Notes under the pieces: generated by a model
What the model was told of the DNA's origin: nothing
The model's database searches: none
The model's input: only the letters and a program-made list of their open reading frames with translations
Translations under genes and position numbers: made by a program
DNA from: Methylobacterium aquaticum
GTDB taxonomy: Bacteria; Pseudomonadota; Alphaproteobacteria; Rhizobiales; Beijerinckiaceae
Assembly: GCF_016804325.1 (NCBI RefSeq)
Contig: NZ_CP043627.1
Coordinates: forward strand, 4,337,001 to 4,401,000
Direction: 5' to 3'
Length of the DNA stretch: 64,000 nt
In this document: piece after piece, positions 18,845-28,008 of the stretch
Numbering within the stretch: position 1 is the first letter of the stretch
How the letters are laid out: every line of letters begins with the position of its first letter

Positions 18845-20641
18845 TTATCCGTTCGCCTCCGCCACGTCGCACAGGCGCAGCTCGACCCGGTCGGCGCCGC
18901 GCCAGCGGTCGCGGGACAGGGTGCCGGCGGCGTGGATGTCGCGGCCGATATGGGACAGCAGCAGCCGCCCGACCGGCGATTCCGCCGCCCGGAACGCGAT
19001 GGCGCCGACGGCGACGCCGTCCCGGCCGCGCAGCTGCGCCTTGACGTGGCCGGTGCCGACCACCCGCGCATCGGCGACGCGGTGGCGGGCGAGCGCGAAG
19101 ACCGGCTCCGGCGATCCCTGGCCGAAGGGGCCGGCCCGCTCGACGGCATCGGCCAGATCGGGCTGCACGCCGCCGGCCGAGACGAGGCCGTCGACCAGCA
19201 GGGCCTCGCCGAGGCGCGCCTCGGCCACGGAAGCCGCAAGGTCGCCCGACAGCGCCTCGCGGAATCGGTCGAGATCGAGGGCGGCGAGCGTCACGCCCGC
19301 CGCCATGGCGTGGCCGCCGCCCTTGGCGGCGAGCCCCGCCTCGACGCAGGCCCGGACCGCCCGGCCGAGATCGGCGCCGGGGATCGAGCGGCCCGAGCCA
19401 GTGGCGGTGCCGTCCTGGCGCAGCGCGAAGGCGAAGGCCGGGCGGCCGAAGCGCTCCTTGAGCCGCGCCGCGATCAGCCCGACGATGCCGGGATGCCAGT
19501 CCGGGCTGCCGGCGACGAGGACCGGCTGGTCGGGGTCGCGCTCGAGCCGCATCCCCATCTCGGCCTCGGCCTCGGCCACCGCAGCGGCCTCGATCGCCTG
19601 GCGCTCGCGGTTGAGCGCGTCGAGCCGGGCGGCGATGCCGGCGGCCTCGATCGGGTCCTCGCAGAGCAGCAGCCGGGCGCCGAGCGTCGAATCGCCGATG
19701 CGCCCGCCGGCATTGATCCGGGGGCCGAGCAGGAAGCCGAGATGCCAGGCCTGCGGCGCCTCCCCGAGGCCGGCCGCGTCGAGAAGGGCGGACAGGCCGC
19801 GCCGGCCGCGGCCGCGCATCACCGCGAGGCCCTGGCGCACGAAGGCCCGGTTGAGGCCGTGGAGCGGCACCACGTCGGCGATGGTGGCGAGCGCCACGAG
19901 GTCGAGCCCGGCCATCAGGTCGGGAATGGCGAGCCCGTCGCGGCGCAGGCGCCGGTTGAGCGCCACCAGAGTCAGGAAGACCACCCCGGCGGCGCAGAGA
20001 TGGCCGAGGCCCGAGATGTCGTCGAGGCGGTTCGGGTTGACGAGGGCGCGCACCGGCGGGAGCACCTCCGGCGCACCGTGATGGTCGAGCACCACCACGT
20101 CCATGCCGAGGCGGCCGGCCTCGGCGAGGGGCTCGTGGCCGGCGGTGCCGCAATCGACGGTGACGAGAAGTGTGGCCCCCTCCTGGGCCAGCATCCTGAC
20201 CGCCGCGACGTTGGGGCCGTAGCCCTCGGTGATGCGGTCGGGGATGTGGAGCCGGTAGGGCACGCCGAGGTCGCGCAGCGCACTCGCCAGCAGCGCCGCG
20301 CTCGCCGCGCCGTCGACGTCGTAGTCGCCGAAGATCGCGACCTTCTCGCGCTTCAGGATCGCCGCGGCCAGGCGGTCGGCCGCCGCCTCCATGTCGACCA
20401 GCACGGCGGGGTCGGGCATCAGGTCGCGCAGGCGCGGCTCCAGGAAGCCCGGCACCGCGTGGAGATCGACCCCGCGGCCGGCCAGCACCCGGGCCAGCAC
20501 CTCCGGCAGGCCGTGGCCCTGCGCGATGGCGACCGCGAGGCTCTGCGCCGGCGCCGAGGCGCAGCGCTCGTGCCAGGGCCGCCCGAGCGCGGAGCGGTGA
20601 ACGTCGAGGAGCGGGCGGGGCAGGTCGAGGAGCATGGACAC
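18845..20641 (-). CDS. recJ: Single-stranded-DNA exonuclease RecJ
   Basis: RecJ degrades single-stranded DNA 5' to 3' in recombination and mismatch repair. The DHH-family motifs are all present: FGDYDVDGAASAA, VDCGTAGHEPL, VVVLDHHGAPEVLP, and LATIADVVPLHGLNR. The DHHA1 block is GSGRSIPGADL with KGGGHAMAAG. The C-terminal OB-like part follows. At 598 residues it has the normal length. The frame opens at a GTG at 20641, with an ATG two codons later at 20635, and either could be used. It lies downstream of the pnt operon but a strong terminator separates them. Confidence 0.95.
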   Translation of the reverse strand: MSMLLDLPRPLLDVHRSALGRPWHERCASAPAQSLAVAIAQGHGLPEVLARVLAGRGVDLHAVPGFLEPRLRDLMPDPAVLVDMEAAADRLAAAILKREKVAIFGDYDVDGAASAALLASALRDLGVPYRLHIPDRITEGYGPNVAAVRMLAQEGATLLVTVDCGTAGHEPLAEAGRLGMDVVVLDHHGAPEVLPPVRALVNPNRLDDISGLGHLCAAGVVFLTLVALNRRLRRDGLAIPDLMAGLDLVALATIADVVPLHGLNRAFVRQGLAVMRGRGRRGLSALLDAAGLGEAPQAWHLGFLLGPRINAGGRIGDSTLGARLLLCEDPIEAAGIAARLDALNRERQAIEAAAVAEAEAEMGMRLERDPDQPVLVAGSPDWHPGIVGLIAARLKERFGRPAFAFALRQDGTATGSGRSIPGADLGRAVRACVEAGLAAKGGGHAMAAGVTLAALDLDRFREALSGDLAASVAEARLGEALLVDGLVSAGGVQPDLADAVERAGPFGQGSPEPVFALARHRVADARVVGTGHVKAQLRGRDGVAVGAIAFRAAESPVGRLLLSHIGRDIHAAGTLSRDRWRGADRVELRLCDVAEANG

Positions 20642-20720
20642 GGGGCGGAGTGTAGCGGGATTCGCAGGATCGCGCTGCCGCAGCCGGGCGACAGTGGGGG
20701 GCGTTCGCTCCTAGGCGCGC

Positions 20721-20758
20721 GGGTGAACCGTCCCCCGCAGAGGGGGGAGGGTTCACCC
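20721..20758. repeat. GC-rich hairpin repeat, family R3 fragment
   Basis: An inverted repeat, GGGTGAACC...CCCCCGCAGAGGGGG...GGTTCACCC, upstream of recJ. The CCCGCAGAGGGGGGAGGGTT core recurs in the larger repeat clusters at 46760-47265, 54757-55075 and 58440-58625. Confidence 0.6.
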
Positions 20759-20774
20759 GCGCTGTCCTCGAAAT

Positions 20775-20802
20775 GAAAAAAGCGGGGCACGAGGCCCCGC
20801 TT
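20775..20802 (-). terminator. Intrinsic terminator of the pnt operon
   Basis: On the minus strand, AAGCGGGGC pairs with GCCCCGCTT and runs straight into six T residues. It lies about 55 bases after the pntB stop. Confidence 0.85.
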
Positions 20803-20856
20803 CACCGTCCGGGGCGCAAAGCCCCGTCTCATCCACCCCTCGCGGGGCGGTCCGCA

Positions 20857-22257
20857 TCAGAAGTTCTTGACGATCTCGTCGACCACCTTCTTGGCGTCGC
20901 CGAACAGCATCATGGTGTTGTCGCGGAAGAACACCTCGTTCTCGACGCCGGCATAGCCGGAGCCCATGCCGCGCTTGATGAACAGCACGGTCTTGGCCCG
21001 CTCCACGTCGAGGATCGGCATGCCGTAGATCGGCGATTGCGGATCGGTCTTGGCGGCCGGGTTGGTGACGTCGTTGGCGCCGATCACGAAGGCCACGTCG
21101 GCCTGCGGGAACTCGCCGTTGATGTCCTCCAGCTCGTGCACCTCGTCGTAGGGCACGTTGGCCTCGGCGAGCAGCACGTTCATGTGGCCCGGCATGCGGC
21201 CCGCCACCGGATGGATGGCGTACTTCACGTCAACGCCGGCCTTCTTGAGCTGGTCGGCCATCTCGCGGAGCGAGTGCTGGGCCTGCGCCACCGCCATGCC
21301 GTAGCCCGGCACGATGATGACCTTCTCGGCGTTCTTCATGATGAAGGCCGCGTCGTCCGCCGAACCCTGCTTGACCGGCCGGGTCTCGACCTGGCCGCCG
21401 CCGGAGGCCGCCGCGGCGTCGCCGCCGAAGCCGCCGAGGATCACCGAGATGAACGAGCGGTTCATCGCGTGGCACATGATGTAGGACAGGATCGCGCCCG
21501 AGGAGCCGACCAGCGCGCCGGTGATGATCAGCGCGAGGTTGCCCAGCGTGAAGCCGATGCCCGCGGCCGCCCAGCCCGAATACGAGTTGAGCATCGAGAC
21601 CACGACCGGCATGTCCGCGCCGCCGATCGGGATGATCAGCAGGCCGCCGAGCACGAAGGACAGGATCACGATCAGCCAGAACAGCACCTTGCTGCCGCCG
21701 CCGATGAAGCCGATCAGCAGCGCGACCAGCACCACGGCCAGCACGATGTTGATGGCGTGGCGCTGCGGCAGCATGATCGGCTTGCCCGACATGCGCCCGT
21801 CGAGCTTGAGGAACGCAATCACCGAGCCGGTGAAGGTGATGGCGCCGATGGCGACGCCCAGCCCCATCTCGAACAGCGACTGCTTGTGGATGGCGCCGTT
21901 CTCGATGATGCCGAAGGCCTGCGGCGCGTAGAGCGCGCCCGCCGCCACCGCGACGGCCGCGAGGCCGACGAGGGAGTGGAAGGCCGCCACGAGCTGCGGC
22001 ATCGCCGTCATCGGCACGCGCTTGGCGATCACCGCGCCGGCGCCGCCGCCGATGCCGATGCCCAGCAGCACCAGGAACCACGCCCCGACGCCGGCCGGCG
22101 GATGGCCGATCAGCGTCGTCAGGATGGCGATGCCCATGCCGATCATGCCGTACAGGTTGCCCTGCCGGGAGGTGGTCGGGTGGGACAGGCCCCGCAGCGC
22201 CAGGATGAACAGGACGCCGGAGACGAGGTAGAGGAGCGAGGAGACGTTCTCCGACAT
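20857..22257 (-). CDS. pntB: NAD(P) transhydrogenase subunit beta
   Basis: The 466-residue β subunit of the proton-translocating transhydrogenase in the inner membrane. It couples hydride transfer from NADH to NADP+ to proton flow. The N-terminal half has about nine membrane helices (from VSSLLYLVSGVLFILALRGL). The C-terminal NADP-binding domain has VIIVPGYGMAVAQAQH, HPVAGRMPGHMNVLLAEA, FVIGANDVTNPAA and IKRGMGSGYAGV. It is the last gene of a three-gene operon, 4 bases after the pntAB stop, and a terminator follows. Confidence 0.97.
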   Translation of the reverse strand: MSENVSSLLYLVSGVLFILALRGLSHPTTSRQGNLYGMIGMGIAILTTLIGHPPAGVGAWFLVLLGIGIGGGAGAVIAKRVPMTAMPQLVAAFHSLVGLAAVAVAAGALYAPQAFGIIENGAIHKQSLFEMGLGVAIGAITFTGSVIAFLKLDGRMSGKPIMLPQRHAINIVLAVVLVALLIGFIGGGSKVLFWLIVILSFVLGGLLIIPIGGADMPVVVSMLNSYSGWAAAGIGFTLGNLALIITGALVGSSGAILSYIMCHAMNRSFISVILGGFGGDAAAASGGGQVETRPVKQGSADDAAFIMKNAEKVIIVPGYGMAVAQAQHSLREMADQLKKAGVDVKYAIHPVAGRMPGHMNVLLAEANVPYDEVHELEDINGEFPQADVAFVIGANDVTNPAAKTDPQSPIYGMPILDVERAKTVLFIKRGMGSGYAGVENEVFFRDNTMMLFGDAKKVVDEIVKNF

Positions 22258-22261
22258 CGCC

Positions 22262-22711
22262 TCAGGCCTTCTTCTTGTACATGCTGAGCATGCGCTGGGT
22301 GACGAGGAAGCCGCCGAAGATGTTCACGCTGGCGAAGACCAGGCCGATGAACCCGAAGAAGCGGGCCCAGCCGGTTCCGTGCTCGAGGTAGGGCACGCCG
22401 ACGGCGAGCAGCGCGCCGACCACGATCACCGAGGAGATCGCGTTGGTGACGGACATCAGCGGAGTGTGAAGGGCCGGGGTCACCGACCAGACCACGTAGT
22501 AGCCGACGAAGATCGCCAGCACGAAGATCGCGAGGCGGAACACGGTCGGGTCGATGGCGCCGTGGGTCGCGGCGGCGACGCCGTGGCCGACGCTGTCGGC
22601 GATGATCGCCGCCTGGTCGGCGGCGCGGGCGGCGATGTCGGCCGCGTTGCGGGCAGCGGCGGCGGCGGCACGTGCCTGCTCGGCCGCCTGGTCGGGGGGA
22701 AGGGTAGCCAT
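22262..22711 (-). CDS. pntAB: NAD(P) transhydrogenase subunit alpha, membrane part
   Basis: A 149-residue protein matching the separate membrane domain of the α subunit (α2). After an alanine-rich, charged N-terminus of about 60 residues come three to four membrane helices ([58 protein letters not shown]) and the ending [10 protein letters not shown]. The ATG at 22711 follows GGAGGAGAC; the longer upstream frame is unlikely. It sits between pntAA and pntB. Confidence 0.94.
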   Translation of the reverse strand: MATLPPDQAAEQARAAAAAARNAADIAARAADQAAIIADSVGHGVAAATHGAIDPTVFRLAIFVLAIFVGYYVVWSVTPALHTPLMSVTNAISSVIVVGALLAVGVPYLEHGTGWARFFGFIGLVFASVNIFGGFLVTQRMLSMYKKKA

Positions 22712-22742
22712 GAGGTCTCCTCCGATTGCGGGACGAGCGGCT

Positions 22743-23885
22743 TTAGGCCGCCTTGGGCTGGAAGTTCGGGTGGACGACGGCGCCGTCACGGGTCAGGCAG
22801 GTCGCCTTGACGAGCTCGTCGTCCCACTTCACCGCCAGCGTCTTCGCGGCCTTGTCGACCAGGGTCTCGACGAAGGCGTAGAGGTTGCGGGCGTAGAGGC
22901 TCGACGAGGTGGCGGCGAGCCTTCCCGGCACGTTGGCGTAGCCGACGATCTTCACGCCGTTCTCGGTCTCGACGACCTCGTCGGCCTTGACGCCCTCGAC
23001 GTTGCCGCCGCGCTCGACCGCGAGGTCGACGAGCACCGAGCCCGGCCGCATCGCCGCCACCATGTCGGCGGTGACGAGCTTGGGCGCCGGCCGGCCGGGG
23101 ATCAGCGCGGTGGTGACCACGATGTCCTGCTTGGCGATGTGGCTCGCGACCAGCTCCGCCTGCTTCTTGCGGTACTCGGCCGACATCTCCTTGGCGTAGC
23201 CGCCGGCGGTCTCGGCCTGCTTGAACTCGTCGTCCTCGACGGCGACGAACTTGGCGCCGAGCGACTCGACCTGCTCCTTGGCGGCGGGCCGCACGTCGGT
23301 GGCGGTCACCACGGCGCCCATGCGGCGGGCGGTGGCGATGGCCTGCAGCCCGGCGACGCCGGCGCCCATCACGAAGATGCGGGCCGCCGGCACGGTGCCG
23401 GCCGCGGTCATCATCATCGGCAGGGCCCGGCCGTAGACGGCGGCGCCGTCCACCACGGCGCGGTAGCCCGCGAGGTTGGCCTGGCTGGAGAGCACGTCCA
23501 TCACCTGGGCGCGGGTGATGCGGGGCATCAGCTCCATGGCGATCGCCGAGACGCCGGCATCGGCCATCGCCTTCACCTCGGCCTCGTGGCCGTAGGGGTC
23601 CATGATCGCGACCACGATCGCGCCGCGCTTCAAGGCGGGCAGCTCGTCGGCGGCGGGGCGGCGCACCTTGAGGACGATATCCGCCCCCTCGGCCGCGGCC
23701 TTGGCGTCGGGCGCGATCGAGGCGCCGGCGGCCTCGTAATCCGCATCCGGCACGCCGGCCTTCAGGCCCGCGCCGGACTGCACCGTCACCTCGGCCCCGA
23801 GAGCCTTGTATTTCTTTACCGTTTCCGGGACTGCCGCGACACGCGGCTCCGCCGGATCGGTCTCGGATAGGACCGCGATCCGCAT
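22743..23885 (-). CDS. pntAA: NAD(P) transhydrogenase subunit alpha, soluble NAD-binding part
   Basis: A 380-residue soluble α1 subunit related to alanine dehydrogenase, which binds NAD(H). The N-terminus [20 protein letters not shown] is characteristic. The Rossmann motif is [20 protein letters not shown] followed by [16 protein letters not shown]. The mobile-loop region ([14 protein letters not shown]) is present. The gene is first in the operon. The split of α into two polypeptides is usual in alphaproteobacteria. Confidence 0.96.
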   Translation of the reverse strand: MRIAVLSETDPAEPRVAAVPETVKKYKALGAEVTVQSGAGLKAGVPDADYEAAGASIAPDAKAAAEGADIVLKVRRPAADELPALKRGAIVVAIMDPYGHEAEVKAMADAGVSAIAMELMPRITRAQVMDVLSSQANLAGYRAVVDGAAVYGRALPMMMTAAGTVPAARIFVMGAGVAGLQAIATARRMGAVVTATDVRPAAKEQVESLGAKFVAVEDDEFKQAETAGGYAKEMSAEYRKKQAELVASHIAKQDIVVTTALIPGRPAPKLVTADMVAAMRPGSVLVDLAVERGGNVEGVKADEVVETENGVKIVGYANVPGRLAATSSSLYARNLYAFVETLVDKAAKTLAVKWDDELVKATCLTRDGAVVHPNFQPKAA

Positions 23886-23974
23886 TCAGGCTTCCTCTGG
23901 TCGATACACGGCGCGACGCGCCGATCCCCCCTCCAGGGTCGGCATGTACAAGGCCACGCCTGCCCCACAACTGT

Positions 23975-24006
23975 AAAGCCGCTCCCTGTCGCCAGGGAAC
24001 GGCTTT
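23975..24006 (-). terminator. Hairpin between the subunit IV gene and pntAA
   Basis: AAAGCCG...CCCTG / CAGGG...CGGCTTT forms a stem with one small bulge, about 80 bases after the end of the upstream minus-strand gene. It could end that transcript or be a leader structure of the pnt operon. AT-rich bases on its plus-strand right side (ACAAATCTTTAACG) may hold the pnt promoter. Confidence 0.5.
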
Positions 24007-24084
24007 CGTTACAAATCTTTAACGATTGAGTCGTGCCCAATTTATAGGCGCGACAACGGAAAGGGCGGGCAGGCCGCCCGTCCC

Positions 24085-24381
24085 TCAGTAGAAGGCCAGC
24101 ATCAGGGCGAGGAGCGCGGCCACCACGGCCGGCGCGCGCCAGCCGATGCCGGGCGCGAGTGCCCCGATGGCCCCGGCGACGCCGCCGAGCACCACGCCGA
24201 CGATGGCCGTGATCCAGGCCTCGCGCACGCCGCCGACGGCGAGCGACAGCACCCAGCAGATCACCACGCCGGTGGCGATCTCGACGAAGGTGACGAAGCC
24301 CCGATAGGTCGCCTCGTGCGACGGGCCGTCCATCTCCGGGCGGTAGGCGGCGGAGTCGGTGGCGTGAGTGATGTCGGCCAT
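24085..24381 (-). CDS. aa3-type cytochrome c oxidase subunit IV-like protein
   Basis: A 98-residue membrane protein. The start matches the bacterial aa3 oxidase subunit IV family: a short soluble lead, then GPSHEATYRGFVTFVEIATG entering the first membrane helix. Typical members end there at about 50-70 residues. This one continues with further hydrophobic segments (WITAIVGVVLGGVAGAIGAL and PAVVAALLALMLAFY). The ATG at 24381 gives the expected MADITHATDS lead. Its position upstream of pntAA is one I remember from other Hyphomicrobiales. The role in the oxidase is not settled for the family. Confidence 0.7.
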   Translation of the reverse strand: MADITHATDSAAYRPEMDGPSHEATYRGFVTFVEIATGVVICWVLSLAVGGVREAWITAIVGVVLGGVAGAIGALAPGIGWRAPAVVAALLALMLAFY

Positions 24382-24624
24382 GATGCGGTAGACCCCGTCT
24401 TGTGCTCGTTGGCCGGGCTTTAGCGCATGCCCAAGCCCCCGGCAATCAGCCGCAGCAAGGCCGCGAGCGGACAGCGGATCCCGTCGGCCTTCCTGCAAAT
24501 CCCTGTGGATGTTCGCGTCTTCGGCTCAAGCGGCGGCCAGAAGCGGTCCGTCGGCGCCGCGTCCGTCGAAGGTCGAAGTGCCAAACCGCACCTTTTTCCG
24601 GTTCCAGCCTGCGGGCGCGGGCCC

Positions 24625-25992
24625 TCAGACCGGTTGCGGCAGGCCCACCTTGTCCAGGGCCGCGTGCTGGCGCGCGGCGAGGTCGTCGAGGGAGAAGCGG
24701 TCGATCTGGGCCTCGAACAGGCGGTGGTAGTTCAGCTCCGAGCGCAGGTGCAGGAACACCGCGCCGAGGCCCACCGCCGCCCGGTCCATGAACACGAATT
24801 CCCGCGGCACGGTCACCGGCCCGCGCTCCTTGAGGGCGCGGTGGACCTCGAAGGCCTGGCGGCGGCCGTACTCGCTCGGCTTGACGCCGTCCGCCACCGT
24901 GCGGACCCGGTCCTCGAGCAGCGGCCCGTAGATGAAGCGGGCCCAGATGTTGAGGATGTCGACGAGGTCGCGGGTGAGGTTGCGGAAACCCCAGGTCTCG
25001 TAGGCGTGGACGATCCGGGCCTCGTCGCCGTGCAGAAGCCCCTTGTAGAGATCGACCACGCCGCCGACGAAGCGGGGATGGAAGATGCGGATGCAGCCGT
25101 AATCGAGCAGGTTGATGCCGGCGGGCTCGTCCCCGTCCGAGAACACCGTGTAATTGCCGAGATGGGGGTCGCCGTGGATCACCGCGGCGCGGCTGAACGG
25201 GTGCCACCAGGCCTGGAACATCGCATGCGCCAGGCGGTTGCGCACCTCCAGCGGCCCGCCGGTGAAGGTCAGGATCTTCTCGCCCTGGAGCCAGCCCTGC
25301 GTGAGCAGGCGCCGGGTCGAGAGGTCGGGATGGACGACCGGGACCCGCACCGTCTCGACGCCCTGGAGCACGTCGGCATAGAGGGCGGCGTTTCTCGCCT
25401 CGCGGGTATAATCGAGCTCCTCCCGCACCCGGTCGCCGATCTCCTTGGCGATCTCCCGGGTGTCGATCACCGAGCTGATGCGCCGGTGCAGGGCGAAGGC
25501 GATCTCGAGCTGCTTCAGGTCCGCCTCGACGGCGGATTCCATGTCCGGATATTGCAGCTTGCAGGCGAGGGCTGTGCCGTCCAGCGTCTCGGCCCGGTGG
25601 ACCTGGCCGAGGGAGGCGGCCGCCGCCGGGCGCAGGTCGAAGCTGCCGAAGCGGTCCTTCCACTGGGGCCCGAGCTCGGCGGCCATGCGGCGCTTGACGA
25701 AGGCCGCGCCCATCGGCGGCGCCTCGGATTGCAGCTTCTGCAACTCGGCGGCGTATTCGGGCGGCAGCAGGTCCGGCACGGTGGCGAGCAGCTGCGCCAC
25801 CTTCATGATCGGCCCTTTCAGGCCGCCGAGCGCCTGGGCGAGGGCGGCGGCGCTCGTCACGTCCTCACCCTTGCGGCCGAGGAGCCGTGCCCCTGCCATC
25901 CGGGCGGCGACGCCGCCCACATTGGCGCCCACCTTCGCGTAGCGGGCGGCGCGGGCGGAGAAGCGATTGGCTTCGCTGTCGGAGGCGGACAT
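24625..25992 (-). CDS. ABC1/UbiB-family atypical kinase
   Basis: A 455-residue AarF/UbiB-type protein. Family motifs are visible: LGGLKGPIMKVAQLLA (the KxGQ motif here reads K64-V-A-Q), then PMGAAFVKRRMAAELGP, the alanine-rich nucleotide loop AAAASLGQVHRAE, VIHGDPHLGNYTVFSDG and LLDYGCIRIF. These proteins bind ATP and, in the best-studied cases, support ubiquinone synthesis as accessory ATPases. The change from KxGQ to KxAQ is noteworthy but the following Gln is kept. No ubiquinone gene is adjacent, so calling it ubiB would be too specific. Confidence 0.88.
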   Translation of the reverse strand: MSASDSEANRFSARAARYAKVGANVGGVAARMAGARLLGRKGEDVTSAAALAQALGGLKGPIMKVAQLLATVPDLLPPEYAAELQKLQSEAPPMGAAFVKRRMAAELGPQWKDRFGSFDLRPAAAASLGQVHRAETLDGTALACKLQYPDMESAVEADLKQLEIAFALHRRISSVIDTREIAKEIGDRVREELDYTREARNAALYADVLQGVETVRVPVVHPDLSTRRLLTQGWLQGEKILTFTGGPLEVRNRLAHAMFQAWWHPFSRAAVIHGDPHLGNYTVFSDGDEPAGINLLDYGCIRIFHPRFVGGVVDLYKGLLHGDEARIVHAYETWGFRNLTRDLVDILNIWARFIYGPLLEDRVRTVADGVKPSEYGRRQAFEVHRALKERGPVTVPREFVFMDRAAVGLGAVFLHLRSELNYHRLFEAQIDRFSLDDLAARQHAALDKVGLPQPV

Positions 25993-26108
25993 GCGGGATG
26001 AGGCTCGTGCGAGGATGCGCGCAGATCGCTGCGCGCCGGTCTTGGAGCCCTAGATAATCCTGGCTTCCGGGACCGCCAGGGCGACCGGACAGCGCGGGGG
26101 AGGGGCCC

Positions 26109-26420
26109 TCAGGTCTGCCGGAGGGCGGCGCGCAGGACCCGGATCATCTCCTCGACGGCGCCGTCGTGGTCCTTGGCGCTCACCGCGTAATCGACGGAGG
26201 CGTCGAGATGGGTGCTGATGAGCTGGAGCACCGCCTCGCGCACCGCCGCCGTGATGGCGTTCATCTGCTGCACCTCGTCGAGGCAGTAGCGGTCCTCCTG
26301 CACCATGGCCTGGAGGCCGCGCACCTGGCCCTCGATGCGCTTGAGGCGCTGGAGGATAGGCTTTTTCTCCTCCTCCGTGCGGCGAATCTGGAGGCGCCCG
26401 TCGACGTATTGGTAATCCAT
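26109..26420 (-). CDS. CsoR/RcnR/FrmR-family transcriptional repressor
   Basis: A 103-residue all-helical metal- or aldehyde-sensing repressor (DUF156). The signature LQRLKRIEGQVRGLQAMVQ is followed by DRYCLDEVQQMNAITAAVRE and LISTHLDASV. The sensing cysteine is C46 and the partner histidine is H71, but the third copper ligand of true CsoR proteins, a Cys four residues after the His, is Ser75. This favours a FrmR-like or other non-copper sensor. It lies about 250 bases downstream of the Mn-catalase gene on the same strand, so it could sense a stress met by that enzyme, though this is only positional. Confidence 0.85.
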   Translation of the reverse strand: MDYQYVDGRLQIRRTEEEKKPILQRLKRIEGQVRGLQAMVQEDRYCLDEVQQMNAITAAVREAVLQLISTHLDASVDYAVSAKDHDGAVEEMIRVLRAALRQT

Positions 26421-26576
26421 GATGTGCCTTCCCCGACCGGGGATCCGTCTCGTCCGGGGCGCGCGGACGGCCCGGGCGACGTCGGGTCTGGTGATCGAAT
26501 GCCGCCCTGTCCCTAAGGAACGGCAATCGATCCCCCATCCGGGGCGCGCAGGTCAAGCTCAATCTTGGCGCACGGT

Positions 26577-26625
26577 CCGCGCGGGACGGGCCCGGCCCCG
26601 CGGGGACCGGGCCCGTCCCGCGCGG
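26577..26625. repeat. Perfect 49-bp GC palindrome
   Basis: Two perfect 19-base arms (CCGCGCGGGACGGGCCCGG and its complement) flank the loop CCCCGCGGGGA. It lies 40 bases past the Mn-catalase stop. It may act as a transcript end or RNA-stabilising stem, although no T-run follows on either strand. Confidence 0.7.
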
Positions 26626-26666
26626 GTCTTGCGCGCTCAGGTTCCGCTCGCTGAGGTCCCGCTACC

Positions 26667-27553
26667 TCAGGTCTTGGTGTTGGTGACCGGGGCCGAGGTC
26701 ATCTGCTCCTTCTGGGCGCCGGAATCGGGCCGGGCGGGCCCGAGCACCGGTTCCTCGCCGAGCGGTTCGAAGGCCTTGAAGTGGAACTGGCCCTTGCCGT
26801 CGATCGACGGACCTTCCGAGTAGCGGCCGGGGGGAACCGGCGTGCCGTTGCGCTCGGTGCCCATGAACATGTAGCTGAATTCCTGCGCCTCCTTCGACTG
26901 GTCGAAGCTGTTGGGCACCGGCAGCCCCTCCTTCAGCCCGCCCATGTCCTCGATGATCGCCAGCCATTGCTGCTGGTGCATCGTATCGCGGGCGATGAGG
27001 TAGCTGAGCATGTCCTGCATGCCCTTGTCATGGGTGGAGTTGTAGAGCCGCACCGCCAGGGTGCGCCCGGTCGCCTCCGCCGCCACGTTGCAGAACATGT
27101 CGCCGACGAGATTGCCGCTGGCATAGACGTGCGAGCAGTCGAACGGCGTGCCGTCGCAATCGACCGGCAGGGCCGCCAGGCCGGTGGAGAGCAGGTGGCG
27201 CTGGAGCATGCCCTCGACGACGTGCCGCGGGCGTTCGCCGCCCATCACCGCGCCGACGATCGGGTTCGCCTGGGCCGAGGTCTCCTGGAGCGTGGCCGGC
27301 GCGTCCTCGAGGTTGAGGGCCACCGCCGTCGACAGCATCTCGATGTGGCTGATCTCCTCGGTGGCGGTGTTGAGCAGCACGTCGCGGTACTTCGTGCTCG
27401 GGCCCCGGGCCCCCAGGCCTGGAAGAAATATTGCAGGCAGACGCGGATCTCGCCCTCGATGCCGCCGATCGCCTGCTGGAGCTGGCGGGCGAACAGGGGA
27501 TCGGGCGTCTCGACCTTGACCGGGTACTGCAGGCGCTTGTCGTGATAGTACAT
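26667..27553 (-). pseudogene. Manganese catalase, frameshifted
   Basis: A dimanganese catalase of about 295 residues if corrected; it splits hydrogen peroxide. The N-terminus MYYHDKRLQYPVKVETPDP and the ligand helix GGIEGEIRVCLQYFFQAW are in one frame. The rest is one base over, from about 27412: STKYRDVLLNTATEEISHIE (Glu and His ligands), AAEATGRTLAVRLYNSTHD (Glu) and ARDTMHQQQW (His). One base missing in the G/C run GGGCCCCGGGCC accounts for the break. The tail is disordered-looking. AT-rich DNA with the palindrome ATACTCAGTAT lies 70 bases upstream of the start. Confidence 0.85.
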
Positions 27554-28008
27554 CGGGGTCTCCTGACCTCTCGTCGCGGTGATCCCGGGCGCGGTGCGCC
27601 GCCGACGCCATCCCGAGTTAGATATACTCAGTATGGGTATGGGAATCGCCGACCAACGCCCTGCCGGTGGGGTGGTTCGAGCGTGGCGGACGGGTTTTTT
27701 CCTTGGTGCGGGAGTGGGGGGCCGGGGCGGAGGGGAGGGGGCTCGCGAGGGGGCGGCCGGCGGCACTCCGCTCAAGCGGAACACAGTCCACGACGCAGGA
27801 GGCAGCGCAGTGTGGGAGCGACGGTCGAGAGCATGAACCCTCCCCCCTCTGCGGCAGGGCTGTCTGAGGAAGATTATAGCGTGCCTCCCCTCTCCCACTC
27901 GGGAGAGGGGATCCCGCGCCTAATCTTGAAAGAATTGTACCCCCGGACATCCCTGCCTAGCGGGGGGCCGAGCGCGGGACGATCGTGCGCAACAACTCGA
28001 ACAAACCC
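27554..28008. other. Intergenic region with promoter-like patch and R3-type hairpin
   Basis: No gene is supported. At 27616-27645 an AT-rich patch (AGATATACTCAGTATGGGTA) includes the 11-base palindrome at 27624-27634 and could hold the Mn-catalase promoter. From about 27835 to 27925 there is R3-type repeat sequence: CCCTCCCCCCTCTGCGGCAG followed by the stem CCCTCTCCCACTCGGGAGAGGG at 27890-27911. Confidence 0.45.
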
